The notes below the pieces were generated by a model. It ran no database searches. It saw only the letters and a list, made by a program, of their open reading frames with translations, and had not been told where the DNA came from. Shown here piece after piece: positions 12,222 through 21,540 of a DNA stretch of 64,000 bases. Source of the DNA: Prunus persica (lineage: Eukaryota > Streptophyta > Magnoliopsida > Rosales > Rosaceae). The stretch spans positions 22,045,169-22,109,168 of the forward strand of contig NC_034012.1 of NCBI RefSeq assembly GCF_000346465.2. Reading direction: 5' to 3'. Numbering within the stretch: position 1 is the stretch's first letter; every line of letters begins with the position of its first letter. The position numbers and the translations under genes were made by a program.

Positions 12222-12807
12222 TTAATGAGTCTTTCATGTTTAGATTTGACCCAAACGTCCGGACGGGTTGCATGTTGGATATACGTTCTATGTTGGAGGT
12301 TCCAAGTAGAATATACATTAGGAAAACCTAACCTTCAAAGTGGCATGTGCAAATCATAAGTAATTGGTAAAAGTTCATAGGATTGCTAGGTGATGGTGAA
12401 ACCCTAGTGCTTTTATAAATTGGTATTTCAAACCCTTTTCTTTCAATCGTAATTGTTTTTGTTTGTTTGTTTTTAGTATTAACCAAGTTCATAATCATCT
12501 TTCTCAACTTTTAATTTTAGGTTGTTAATTGGAAATTATTTTTACATAAATTGCTAAATAGTCCTTGAGGAGAATGACCTTGCATGAGCATCTATACTAC
12601 AATAGCCTTGTATTCTTGCAAGTATTTTATGTGATTTTAACCCTGTTTACACAGGTACTAAAAATCCTATCATTAGCCAAGGGCCTTCCGATGCCTAAGT
12701 CAATAAAGTGGTCTTTGGAAGATGTAGATAATACTGAAAGGATGAAGTTTTCTCTTCAGGGAAAGATGGTGGAGCGGATGCCGAGAGAGGGAGAGGAGTG
12801 GTGTGGA

Positions 12808-12810
<3 letters not shown>

Positions 12811-12859
<49 letters not shown>
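12811..12859. repeat. (GA)n microsatellite, about 24 repeats
   Basis: An uninterrupted GA run lies in the right half of solo LTR A. The minus-strand relative at 40157-40601 has only a short interrupted run at the same place, so this one has expanded. Confidence 0.95.
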
Positions 12860-12861
<2 letters not shown>

Positions 12862-13130
12862 TTAGGGTATTTTGCCAGGGTTTCAGAATTGCCTCATGTG
12901 TGTAGATAACTTGTCTTTATATTCTCTCTCTTGAATAAGGAGGTATAGTGGATCAAGGAGATTTAATGCCAATTGAATCCTTGATTTGGGGAAGATATTC
13001 CCATTTTTAGTCAAGATAATTAGCCAAATAAATGAGATATAATTGGCATAATTATTTAACCTAGGGCATATCCCTTTTTCTATGTGTCATCTTCTGATTG
13101 GTTGTTAAAATTCCATGTTCCCACAAAGAG

Positions 13131-13420
13131 CTTTGGTGAGGTGCACACTACTGTACCTATTGGAGAGCCATAGTGGATTATCAAGCTAGGGGAGATCAAA
13201 CATTCTACTTGAACAACTTCCTAGGGTTCAAGATTTGCTCCATGGGTAACCACATCTCTAATCCCACTCTTTAAATAAGTTCTAGAGAGTCTATGATGCA
13301 ACATTTCATAAGCCGAGAAAGATTTTGGGTTCAGTAGGATTTGATATGAGTTTCTAAGTTTCTATTTTGCTTCCACTTCTTTGTATTTTGTTGAAATGCA
13401 TGTTAGATAGCTCATTATCC
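13131..13420 (+). repeat. Likely continuation of family-D LTR
   Basis: This stretch begins right after the AAGAG duplication of solo LTR A. It shows weak similarity to the end of the LTR-like segment at about 36200-36320 (TTTGGTG...GTGAGGT words). Its end is unclear and no gene is present. Confidence 0.4.
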
Positions 13421-13429
13421 TATTTGTGT

Positions 13430-14060
13430 GTTTGAAAAATGCACGAAACTAGTTTTCCCTTCACTTATATTTATATATATACACCCAAAACATTTCATAA
13501 AATCTTTATTAAGCATTTCAAATCTCTTCATAAATCATCTCAACTTATTTCTCAAGCTTTATAAGGAATGCATGACTTTAATATTGTTCAAATCACTTCA
13601 AAAGCTAAGTCATAAGGAATCAATGACTTCCATCATACCTGAAAGTAGCCAGACTCTTCGAAAACATAAAAAACCTAACGGAGGTACTGAAGCTTGTTGG
13701 CTTCAATTCTCTTTGTGTGGTATTTGGATGGGAAAACTAGACCTGTAGAGATTTTAGGCTCAAGGAGAGGGAGATAATACAACAAAAATTGCTGGAAATG
13801 GTGGCCGAGCGGTGGAGATTCAGCCGTGTCAAGTCGCATGGGTCAAAAAGGGCTGCAGGGGGTTAGACTGATTCCCAAAAAAATATAGAAAGTACATTTA
13901 TGTCCTCCCAAATCCTAAATGTGCATAACTTCTTCGTATTAACTTTGATTTGTAATTGATTGTGCCTACATGCTCGTGGGTTCGAGCTCTATCTCACCAT
14001 AGAAAAATCATAGCCTAAAACCTTATAGCTTCAAGAATGTGAAATTGCAAATAAGGACAC
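13430..14060 (-). repeat. Gypsy LTR-like remnant
   Basis: The order of landmarks resembles the last part of the gypsy LTRs: a GGTGGCCGAGCGG word, then AACTTCTTCGTATTAACT, then GCTCGTGGGTTCGAGCTCTA, comparable with the 5630-5730 stretch of the solo LTR. Neither terminus is recognisable. The 106-codon plus frame at 13428-13748 has no recognisable domain. Confidence 0.4.
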
Positions 14061-14329
14061 TTTAAAATTGAATTTAAATAAGGATAACTATGGGATGGGT
14101 TTTTATAAAGAAGATAGGCTCAGATCCTTGATAATACCTTAATGTGCAATTGCTCTTTAATTCCATGAATTAACAATCACGAAGAACAAACTCTCACTAT
14201 GGACATGAAGCTTGCTTCTACAATGAATCCATTAAATTAAGGATATCAAGTTCAACTACATTGCATTGTCGTAATCCATGTTGTATATTTGAAAGGATAA
14301 TTCGTGAGGGAGAAATCAAATTCCGCTTT

Positions 14330-14820
14330 GTATTGATCTTGTATTGGTTTTTGTTTATATATTTTTTCATGTCCGATCCCATATAATTTTTTTCAACACA
14401 TTTTTCTTGATTCGAAAGAGTTGATTTAAAATCTGCTTGCCCTGCGTATTCTTTTTCCCCTTGATTTCGGTTTTCTTATTCAAAATACTGTTTTTCATTC
14501 GCCAATATTGATATAAAAGGATCTAATTTTTTTTTTTCCAGTGATGCTTCTTTTGTTTTCACTAGCATTTTCATTTATATTATAATTTAAAAGTAGTAAT
14601 TTAATTGGTATAATCCACGGTTTAATTTTATACGTATTATAAAGTATCTCCAATTTTGGGAAGAACCAAAAATTCTATATTTGATATGGGACAACGTAGT
14701 ATTTCTTCATTCATCCCCATCCAATTAAAAAACTTTTTTGATTGGATAGGTTGATTTCTTGATCTTGTTGAATCGTGAGATAAAAAAGACTCCTCTTATT
14801 GATTTTATGAATTATTTAAT
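14330..14820 (-). pseudogene. Plastid-derived ycf1-like fragment, rearranged (NUPT)
   Basis: On the minus strand, 14650 to about 14340 translates to a ycf1-like stretch ([16 protein letters not shown], then NENASENK, then EYAGQADFKSTLSNQEK) with several frame breaks. On the plus strand, 14655-14750 gives [20 protein letters not shown], which I recognise from the same plastid protein. A minus-strand ycf1-like trace may resume at about 14745-14820. The middle part is thus inverted relative to its left neighbour, and an inverted repeat (ATCCAAT...ATTGGAT, about 14720-14750) lies at the right junction. The match is from memory of ycf1, not from alignment. Confidence 0.6.
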
Positions 14821-15236
14821 AGATTAGTATATTTATTACTGTTAGTGTCGGTAGCAATATTAACGCGTGCATCAATTCCCGACCTGCTCACCTCCCTTAC
14901 CATGACCTCCTCTTCACCCCAACCCCACCCTTTTCCTTTCAAATTTGTTAAAAATTTTATTTAGTTTCTAAAAAATATTTTCTAAATAAAAAGATTTTAT
15001 AGGAAAAAATAATAGAAAACACAGGGAGGAAATTGGCAATTATTGTAAAATACAGGGGACCAAATCGGGTATTTAACCCTACTCTTTTTCTATCGTATCT
15101 ATTTGAGTAGCATGACGACGTCGTATATGACTTTCCCCAACCCAACAACAAAATCGAAGGCCAACCCGCAACCTCGATCGTCGCAAAGGCACTTTGTTTG
15201 CTGGCAGAAGAGGGAATAATAGGCGTCGTCGTTTCG
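14821..15236. other. PEN-2 upstream region
   Basis: AT-rich sequence becomes CG-richer within about 150 bp of the PEN-2 start codon. Antisense frames at 14957-15343 and 15079-15270 overlap PEN-2 exon 1 and look like shadows. I see no clear TATA box close to the start codon. Confidence 0.4.
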
Positions 15237-15510
15237 ATGGAAGCCTCACTGGGTAATGGCGAAATGCCAAACCAGAACCCTATCAATCCAAGAAGTAACG
15301 TGACTCTGGTTCCGTCGTCTTCATCGCCGGTGTGGCCCACCATTGACGGCCCACTGGGGCTCTCTGAGGAAGACTCTGTGAGTTACGCGCGTAGATTCTA
15401 CAAGTTCGGGTTCGCTCTGCTCCCCTGGCTTTGGGCCCTCAACTGCTTCTACTTCTGGCCCGCTCTCCGCCACTCCCGCTCCTTCCCTCGCATTCACCAC
15501 TGTATGCTGC

Positions 15511-15547
<37 letters not shown>

Positions 15548-16005
15548 CGAATTGATATTTTGGTGGACATTTTAATGGGTTATTGATATAAGTTTTTATT
15601 TCACTGTATGCTGCCCATCGTTCTCGTTGATTATGATTACAAATTAAAGAAAACCTGTTTGGTTTTCAAAAATTTAACGACAATTTAAGCAAACCCATTT
15701 TTGTTAGATTTAATTGTCGTCAGAGTTGGTTTAGTTTTTCATTTAGCTACTGTGGAATTGGAAAGGAATTAGCAATATCCAGTACTAACATCAAATGCAT
15801 AAGGCTCCCATTTTGAAATAGTAATTCAAATATAGGGATTTAGTTAATATTTGGATTGTTTGATTGGACTGTTAACAACACAAATATTTGGGACAAAAGG
15901 ACGAAATGTATTTCAAATGATAATTGTATGGAATCATTTCAAATTCCATCAATTACATTGTGTCTAGTTACTTATCTTTTTTTCAAATACTTTTTATCTA
16001 GTACA

Positions 16006-16050
<45 letters not shown>

Positions 16051-19000
16051 TAGGTCCTATATATTATATATATTTTATGTATAAAAAAAACTAATCTATA
16101 TTTCTTGTGAAATTCAAATGCTCTCCTTGAGGTCATTCAATCAAATCTGGACCTTGTAACACCCTCATAAGGTTCAGGATGTGTACTATACTTCAATTAT
16201 GCTCAGGCAAAGGGCTTGGAATTGAGTCCGAGTCAATCCTTATCACCCCTCTAGATGGGACTTGTAAGACACAATATGTTGGAGTGTTGTCCAATTTAAT
16301 TAGTTCTGTCCCAACATTTTGAAGTTCACCAAATAGAGTCCAGGTTTTTGTCCAATTTAATTGAAATAGTCTAGTCCAGGCCAAGCCACCAAACGAAGCC
16401 CAAGTATAGTGGGCTATGTGCTTCATGGGGACTCCTGTCCGGAGTTTGAAAACCCTTACCCTTTGGTTTCCATTGCCACCCCCAAGAATTAGTCCGTATA
16501 TTTACCCTGTGCTTGTAGGATAGGGGACTGCCCATTTTGGGGCACTACCCTGTGCTCTCAGGATAATGTGTTAGGAGAAAGAAAAAAAAAAAGGAGAATT
16601 AAAAATAGAATACAGAGGTATGGATTATTTTTATTAGCCAAAATACTGATATTTGAATTGGTTTCGGTTAATATTGGTATCAGATGAAAGTGACTTTTTG
16701 TCTCAGTTTCTTTGAAATTATATTGAATGAATTTTTTTCTTTATTTTGCAATGACTCCATTTCATTTTTTCTTTAAAAAACAAAAAAAATATCTTCTTTA
16801 TGGAGCTGCTGCAAACTGCAGTACAGTAACTTTCTTTTTTAAAATGTAATTTATCTTTTACAACTTTTCTCAGTATACACTTTTTATGTGTATTTTTCTG
16901 AGTGTAATATTTAATGAAACTGACATGATTGCGTGATGCACAAGAAAAAGATTGATGCGTTTTTGATATTGTACCAGTATGTCTTTTGTGGTTATTAGCA
17001 AGAGCAGTTAGGAAAATAATGGTCTATCTGTAACCTAACCCACTTTTAAACTTATCAGTGGGAAATGTTTATGTATTTTTCCGTTAGCTCCAGATAGTAT
17101 TTTGATTGAACTAGACAAAGATAGTAATTTGTTAATTTTATTAGTTTTTTCTTTGCAATTTGTGGGCTTCTGTTACAAAAGATTTTAAAGACTACTCTTT
17201 TTCCACAATTATGAGGGATATGGCAGCTGCAGTTAATTGAGGGTTGGGGGGTGTGTTGTTCTGTGGTTTTTCGGTTTTGTCCATCCCTGTTAGTTTGGGA
17301 GGGGTTGGTGCTGTTTGTTTCTTTCTGTGTTGTTTTTGTTCTTCGGTTGTGGGTGCCTTATCCACCTCTGTGTTCTTTTGCTTAATAAATTTCGTTTCTT
17401 CTCAAAAAAAAAAAAAAAAGTTTTTTCTTTGCAATGAAGAGGGGCTCGTCTTATGTGTAAGATATGACGTAATGTGGCAAAATATAGGCCAAAAAATAAA
17501 AGTTTGTTACCACATAACTGAAATAGAATTTCCTTTTTTCCAGACTGGAATAGAAAATTTAAAAGAAAGGAAAACTTCCGTGTCCCACCTAGGAATGTCA
17601 GACATGATTGCAGCTTGATTTAGCAATATGTTCAAATTAAATCCCTATTACATCATTTCAGAGATGATTACAGCATGACTTTTAACGTAGATGGTAGTAA
17701 TGTGAGATTTCCAAACTCAAGCCTTATCCACAAAGATTACATCTGGATAATGGGCAGTAAACGGTCAAACAGAGAGAGAGAAGAATCATCCATTAGTTCC
17801 GGCGAGTAGGGGACTTAAAAGAAAAAACTCCGGATGATTCCGACTCCCAAATTCTCATATCCTGCCTAGTTCACACAAAATGACATCTTCTAGAATAGAT
17901 AGTCAACCACTCCCCCCATGTCCCAGTCATTCTTATTTCTTCAAAACCCAAAATCCCAAGGAAAAGAAGAAGGATTCAAACACAAGCTAGCAATAGAAGC
18001 AATATAAAATTGTCATGATCTGTATAAACAAGGGAAAAGAGAAGAAAATTGTGTTTCCTCGACCCATTTCTCTTTACAGTAGCTCACCCTTTACCCATTC
18101 CCCACACCGCATCTCTAGAGAAAGAAACAAAAGAATCTAGGCCTTGAGAGATGTCTAGAGCTGTGAATCTGTTTCTAGAATATGATAAACCTTATTCTAT
18201 GTTGGTTGTTTTAAATCTGATAAAATTCACAAGATTCTTTTACCTTCAATAGAGAATAACCATTGTTTCTTATAAAAATAGAACTCTAAAACTTTTTTCA
18301 CCAGGGATCCCCATAGGTTGCTGCTTTTAAAAGAAGGTCAAGTTCTCTGATGTCATGGCTTCATAAAAGGCTTCAACAAACACTCATTTCTTTGATTTCA
18401 TTTTGTCTTTGACTTACAAGAAAGAGTAGGTCTTTGTTATATTTTTAAAAAGAACTCCAGACATAGAAAAACTGTATAGATTTTTTAAAGAGTATGACAC
18501 TCTAAGAAAAGGGAGGTTTTAAAAGACTAGATATTTGTACAAAACTTAAAAGACATTCAATGGTTCAATAAACATAGAGGTTATTTGTTAAAGAATAGGA
18601 GTCTAAGATGAAAGGAGTGTTAAAGATTACGTATTAGTTTACCTAACGGACTCGGATTGTATCCAATTTTCCTTTGGAAACCGAGCCAAGAGTTCTATTA
18701 TTTGTATCTTGAGCCGGAAATGCTCCCAAGCCCGCAACCAGAGGTGTTGCTGCTGTTCTAATGATAAATTATGTAGTTTCGCAGGGAGGCCCATGCTAAC
18801 CGGCTTCTTTTTCGAGACCCTACTCCCAATATCCTCAATCTCCCCCGGCTCCGGTTGAGCAGGTAGGTAACTTTAGAGAAAAAAATTATTGGTCTATCCT
18901 GATGTCAGGCTCTGCCCCTACTTGTGGCAGATTTAGGTCGAACCCTGCGGGTTCCGGCTGGAAGGATTGTAGAATTATATAAAAGACATAGAATGTTTCT

Positions 19001-19625
19001 AGTAGTCAAATACAGTAACCCTTAATAATTATGGACATTATCTCGTAGATTGACCTTGAGTAACTCTTAAAAATGTACCTTTTTTTTTTTATTTCCATAA
19101 ACATTTCTCTTTGGACCAAAAAGGCCTTCTTACTGAATTGGGTCAACAGACTTAGTTTTGGACTGCTACAGACTTAGAGGAATTTTTTTCCCCTAACCAA
19201 GTCATTGCTTTAAAGTCTCCTATGAATTGTTTGATTAAAATAATAGTATTTTAGTTGTTTGCTTATGTAAGGTATAACTGGTGCATGAACAAATAGACGA
19301 ATTTGGTTGTTTGTGGAGCAAAATTTTATCTGTATGGTCAGATCTATTTCTTTTTAATACATCATGTCATGAAGATAAATTGTTTGGCTTTCTGAATCTC
19401 ACATTGTAAACCATAGAACTTATGTTTCTAGGTTAATGCTTTTGATACTACGCACTTATTGCAGATGTTTTGAGATCAGCAGTTGGGCTCACAGTATTTA
19501 CTGTTCTTCTCGCATCATGGGCATTTACGTTTGTCATCGGAGGGGAGCGCCTGTTCGGACATGTTTGGGATCAATTGGTGATGTACAATCTTGCTGACAG
19601 ACTAGGCTTGACAGGTTGGAGCTAA
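15237..19625 (+). CDS. PEN2: Gamma-secretase subunit PEN-2
   Basis: Two exons: 15237-15501 and 19465-19625, joined at GT (15502) and AG (19463-19464), split a TAT codon and give 141 residues ending in GLTGWS. PEN-2 is a small two-pass membrane subunit needed for maturation of the gamma-secretase intramembrane protease in endomembranes. Visible features are a variable hydrophilic N-terminus (1-35), the DGPLGLSEE motif (37-45), YARRFYKFGFALLPWLWALN (50-69), a first hydrophobic segment (about 57-77), a second (about 94-114) and the C-terminal MYNLADRLGL. Plant PEN-2 proteins are of similar length and carry these blocks. The ATG at 15237 is chosen because MEAS begins plant homologues as I remember them. 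The 4 kb intron is unusually long and has collected repeats. An in-frame read-through past the donor runs only into a CT repeat. Confidence 0.93.
15514..15544. repeat. (CT)n microsatellite just inside PEN-2 intron
   Basis: A CT run starts 12 bases after the exon-1 donor. The word CACTGTATGCTGCCCATC, which spans the splice donor, recurs in part at about 15602-15619, so a short duplication around the donor site is likely. Confidence 0.95.
16009..16043. repeat. (AC)n microsatellite followed by AT repeats
   Basis: About 17 AC units are followed at once by TATATATA inside the PEN-2 intron. Confidence 0.95.
17160..17418 (+). mobile_element. 5'-truncated LINE 3' end, 17-bp TSD
   Basis: The insert ends in a poly(A) run (about 17404-17419) after TTGCTTAATAAATTTCG. 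The perfect 17-bp repeat AGTTTTTTCTTTGCAAT flanks it at 17143-17159 and 17419-17435. A poly(A) tail plus a long TSD is the signature of target-primed reverse transcription. At 259 bp, without coding sequence, it is a severely truncated LINE or a SINE. It lies in the PEN-2 intron, on the sense strand. Confidence 0.85.
17620..19440. other. PEN-2 intron interior, no gene seen
   Basis: This part of the intron has no credible coding frame. The stretch 18640-18980 has higher GC than its surroundings and contains words such as GCGGGTTCCGG and CCCCCGGCTCCGG. It could be another decayed LTR or foreign insertion, but I could not place it. Confidence 0.4.
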
Positions 19626-20660
19626 GTCTACGCCTTGGCTGAACTTCACCAATACAAAAACACTTGTTTGTGGCTACAATTTTTTTTTTGTTCAATCATA
19701 TAATTGCATTAGGTTGACAGAAAGGGCCAGGGTGTTCATATCATAGGCTACATGAAATGCATTGGTGAATGATAAATATTCTAAGCACGAGGTTGAATGT
19801 TTAATGCATTTTTACTATGTAAAGAGTTCAGAAGAGTTCACGAAGCCTTTGCCTTTTGTGCTCAAATATGTGATTGTGATATTAGGACTTGAATATTTTT
19901 TCCATTTCTGACTACTCAAAAATAGAATAGAAGGTTGTTGGGAAACTGATTGGGGTACATCTCCCAAGGTAAGTGCAAATTACATTTTAAAGGTGAGATT
20001 CTTGGTTTGTCCAGTGAGGGTTTTTTCTTTCTTTCTTTCTTTGTTTTTTGGGTTTGCCAAGAGACGATGCAAATTGTAACCCCACAGACTGCTAGAGCTA
20101 TGATTTGAGCTGCATGGGGAGTAGCGTCATGTTTTCGCGCCAATGCAGCCACAAAGACACTGTGCCAACATCTAATCACCTCACCGAGCGATACGCTGTA
20201 GCATCCACACATTCACTTTGTCCCAACCATCCTTCGTCCACGTTCACTTCAAGGGGAAGCACCCTTTGCTGGTAGCCGCTAAGATTGAATGGGCAGTTTA
20301 GTTGTGCCAGGAGAGAGACTCGCAACGCCGCCGTTTCATTCCTCCCACAAATGTGTATTCCTCTCATGCCATTTAAACGAGTTCAAAATCCTGGGAGAAC
20401 TCCCACCCACCAAAATAGATAATAACGAGTCTTTTCACCGACCCACCCATATCTCAAGAGGGTTATGGTTTTGATAGTTTGGACGAAAGACAAATCTAAA
20501 TCACTTTGACATGAATTTAAGTCGCAAACTTTTAATTTGCAATTCAACTGTTAAACGGGAGTGCTTCCTGCGCCTACTACAGCTTGGATTGAGGTTTTAC
20601 CATACAACTTTATTGTTATTTCTAGAGTTTGACCCTAATTCTAGTCGCTATCTCCCTCTT
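19626..20660. other. Region downstream of PEN-2, no gene recognised
   Basis: This contains the presumed PEN-2 3' UTR, a TTTC repeat near 20028-20043 and small frames on both strands (19916-20474) without recognisable domains. The GC-rich portion 20090-20420 could be a decayed gene or promoter, but I cannot identify it. Confidence 0.4.
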
Positions 20661-20663
20661 CTT

Positions 20664-21048
20664 TTTTTTTCTTTTTTTTTAATTATTGGTAAAAAAGATG
20701 CCTTCATAATGGGCGGAGAAACCGCAAACAGAATAACATCAACAGAAGGCCCAAATCCACAAAGGAAACAGGAGGGTGCCCCAACAAACACTAGCAAACA
20801 AAGAGATGCTAGTACAGACACATGAATAAGCTAAAAAAGGAAAGAAACAACAGACAAGGACAAGATCCATTGTCAACTCTAACTAGCTTGGGAAGAGCAG
20901 ATTACACGCGAGGGGAGCAAGGCAGCCCATCATTGTTCAGAAAATGAGTTAGAGATGATGGGGGTCTGTGGACCCAAACTTCATTGCTCATCCTTGCCAT
21001 AGCTAGCGACGCCACTAAATCGGTCGCTTCATTGGCCATACGTAGTGG
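20664..21048 (-). mobile_element. LINE 3' fragment with RNase H-like tail
   Basis: On the minus strand, the frame from about 21048 to 20902 reads ...NEATDLVASLA then VWVHRPPSSLTHFLNNDGLP and a stop. This resembles the C-terminal end of plant LINE RNase H domains (NxxAD...PPSSL...LNxDGLPCPP). A downstream poly(A) appears as a T tract at about 20664-20680 on the plus strand. It is 5'-truncated, and I found no convincing target-site duplication. Confidence 0.6.
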
Positions 21049-21077
21049 CGGATCCAGGATTATGTGGCCAAGGGGGC

Positions 21078-21385
21078 TGTGTGTGGGCATGCTTGTTTGT
21101 GAGGATCATCAAATCGAGATAGTTCAATCAAGGACTGAGTAAGGCAAGACAAAAGTATTGGATAGATTCTTGTTTAGAGTTTCTCTTCTTGAGTCTTGTA
21201 ATAGTCCATTCTTAGTGGATTTCTAGTGGTTTTTCCCGATTGGGTTTTTTCCTCGTACCATTGGGTACAAAAATCCTTGTGTTAATTTACTTCTGCTGCA
21301 AGATTTTATTAGTTAGATTTGTGATTGACATCCTTGTCCAATCATATTCCGGTTATCTATTTACTTTACCTGAGGCACAATTTCA
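21078..21385 (+). mobile_element. 5' LTR of copia element 1
   Basis: It begins TGTGTGTGGGCATGC and ends CACAATTTCA. It matches the 3' LTR at 32402-32660, which lacks about 48 bp in the middle. A copia-type primer-binding site follows at 21387. The sequences flanking the two LTRs differ, so the outer target-site duplication is lost or the ends were rearranged. Confidence 0.8.
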
Positions 21386-21402
21386 ATTGGCATCAGAGCA
21401 AG
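21386..21402 (+). other. Primer-binding site of copia element 1
   Basis: TTGGCATCAGAGCAAG, directly after the LTR end, is close to the 3' end complement of initiator tRNA-Met used by many plant LTR elements. Confidence 0.75.
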
Positions 21403-21440
21403 TCTTTAAGATTTTAGAGAGATCCTAGGGGTTACTCAGG

Positions 21441-21535
21441 ATGGAACGACATTATGGGTTTTCTTCACATCCTCCTCAGTTCAATGGTGAAAACTATGGA
21501 GAATGGAAAGCTAGGATGCAGGCCTATATCTAGGC
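21441..21535 (+). pseudogene. Copia element 1 gag start, cut by gypsy insertion
   Basis: The frame MERHYGFSSHPPQFNGENYGE followed by WKARMQAYI is the usual start of plant copia gag (DUF4219/UBN2 type). A stop follows and the gypsy element starts at 21541. The next copia 1 coding trace is RNase H at 31740, so most of gag and pol has been lost. Confidence 0.75.
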
Positions 21536-21540
21536 ACAAG

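Larger units (their letters stand above)
9598..12672 (+). mobile_element. Solo LTR 'B' inside LTR A, TSD TTAGC
   Basis: It begins TGATGGGTATA and ends CCTATCA (inverted ends TGATGGG/TGATAGG) and is flanked by the perfect repeat TTAGC at 9593-9597 and 12673-12677. Removing it rejoins LTR A collinearly with the copy at 40157-40601, which confirms the boundaries. The LTR itself is about 1.45 kb; the rest is the TIR element at 10594-12221. No internal retrotransposon region is seen. Confidence 0.85.
9475..13125 (+). mobile_element. Solo LTR 'A' with nested insertions, TSD AAGAG
   Basis: The outer limits are TGTTTGAC at 9475 and TTCCCACA at 13125, with the perfect 5-bp direct repeat AAGAG at 9470-9474 and 13126-13130. 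Without the insert at 9598-12672 it would be about 570 bp. Its two halves match, in order, the minus-strand copy at 40157-40601, including GTCAATAAA after GATGCCTAA. It therefore belongs to an identifiable small-LTR family. A long GA microsatellite lies in the right half. Confidence 0.85.

Noticed and set aside
15079..15343. Minus-strand ORFs of 63 and 128 codons over PEN-2 exon 1
   Set aside because: They are antisense to a well-supported exon and have no recognisable domain.
21386..21402. tRNA-like fragment (also at 28904 and 52421)
   Set aside because: These match only the tRNA 3' end complement and sit beside LTR ends, so they are primer-binding sites.
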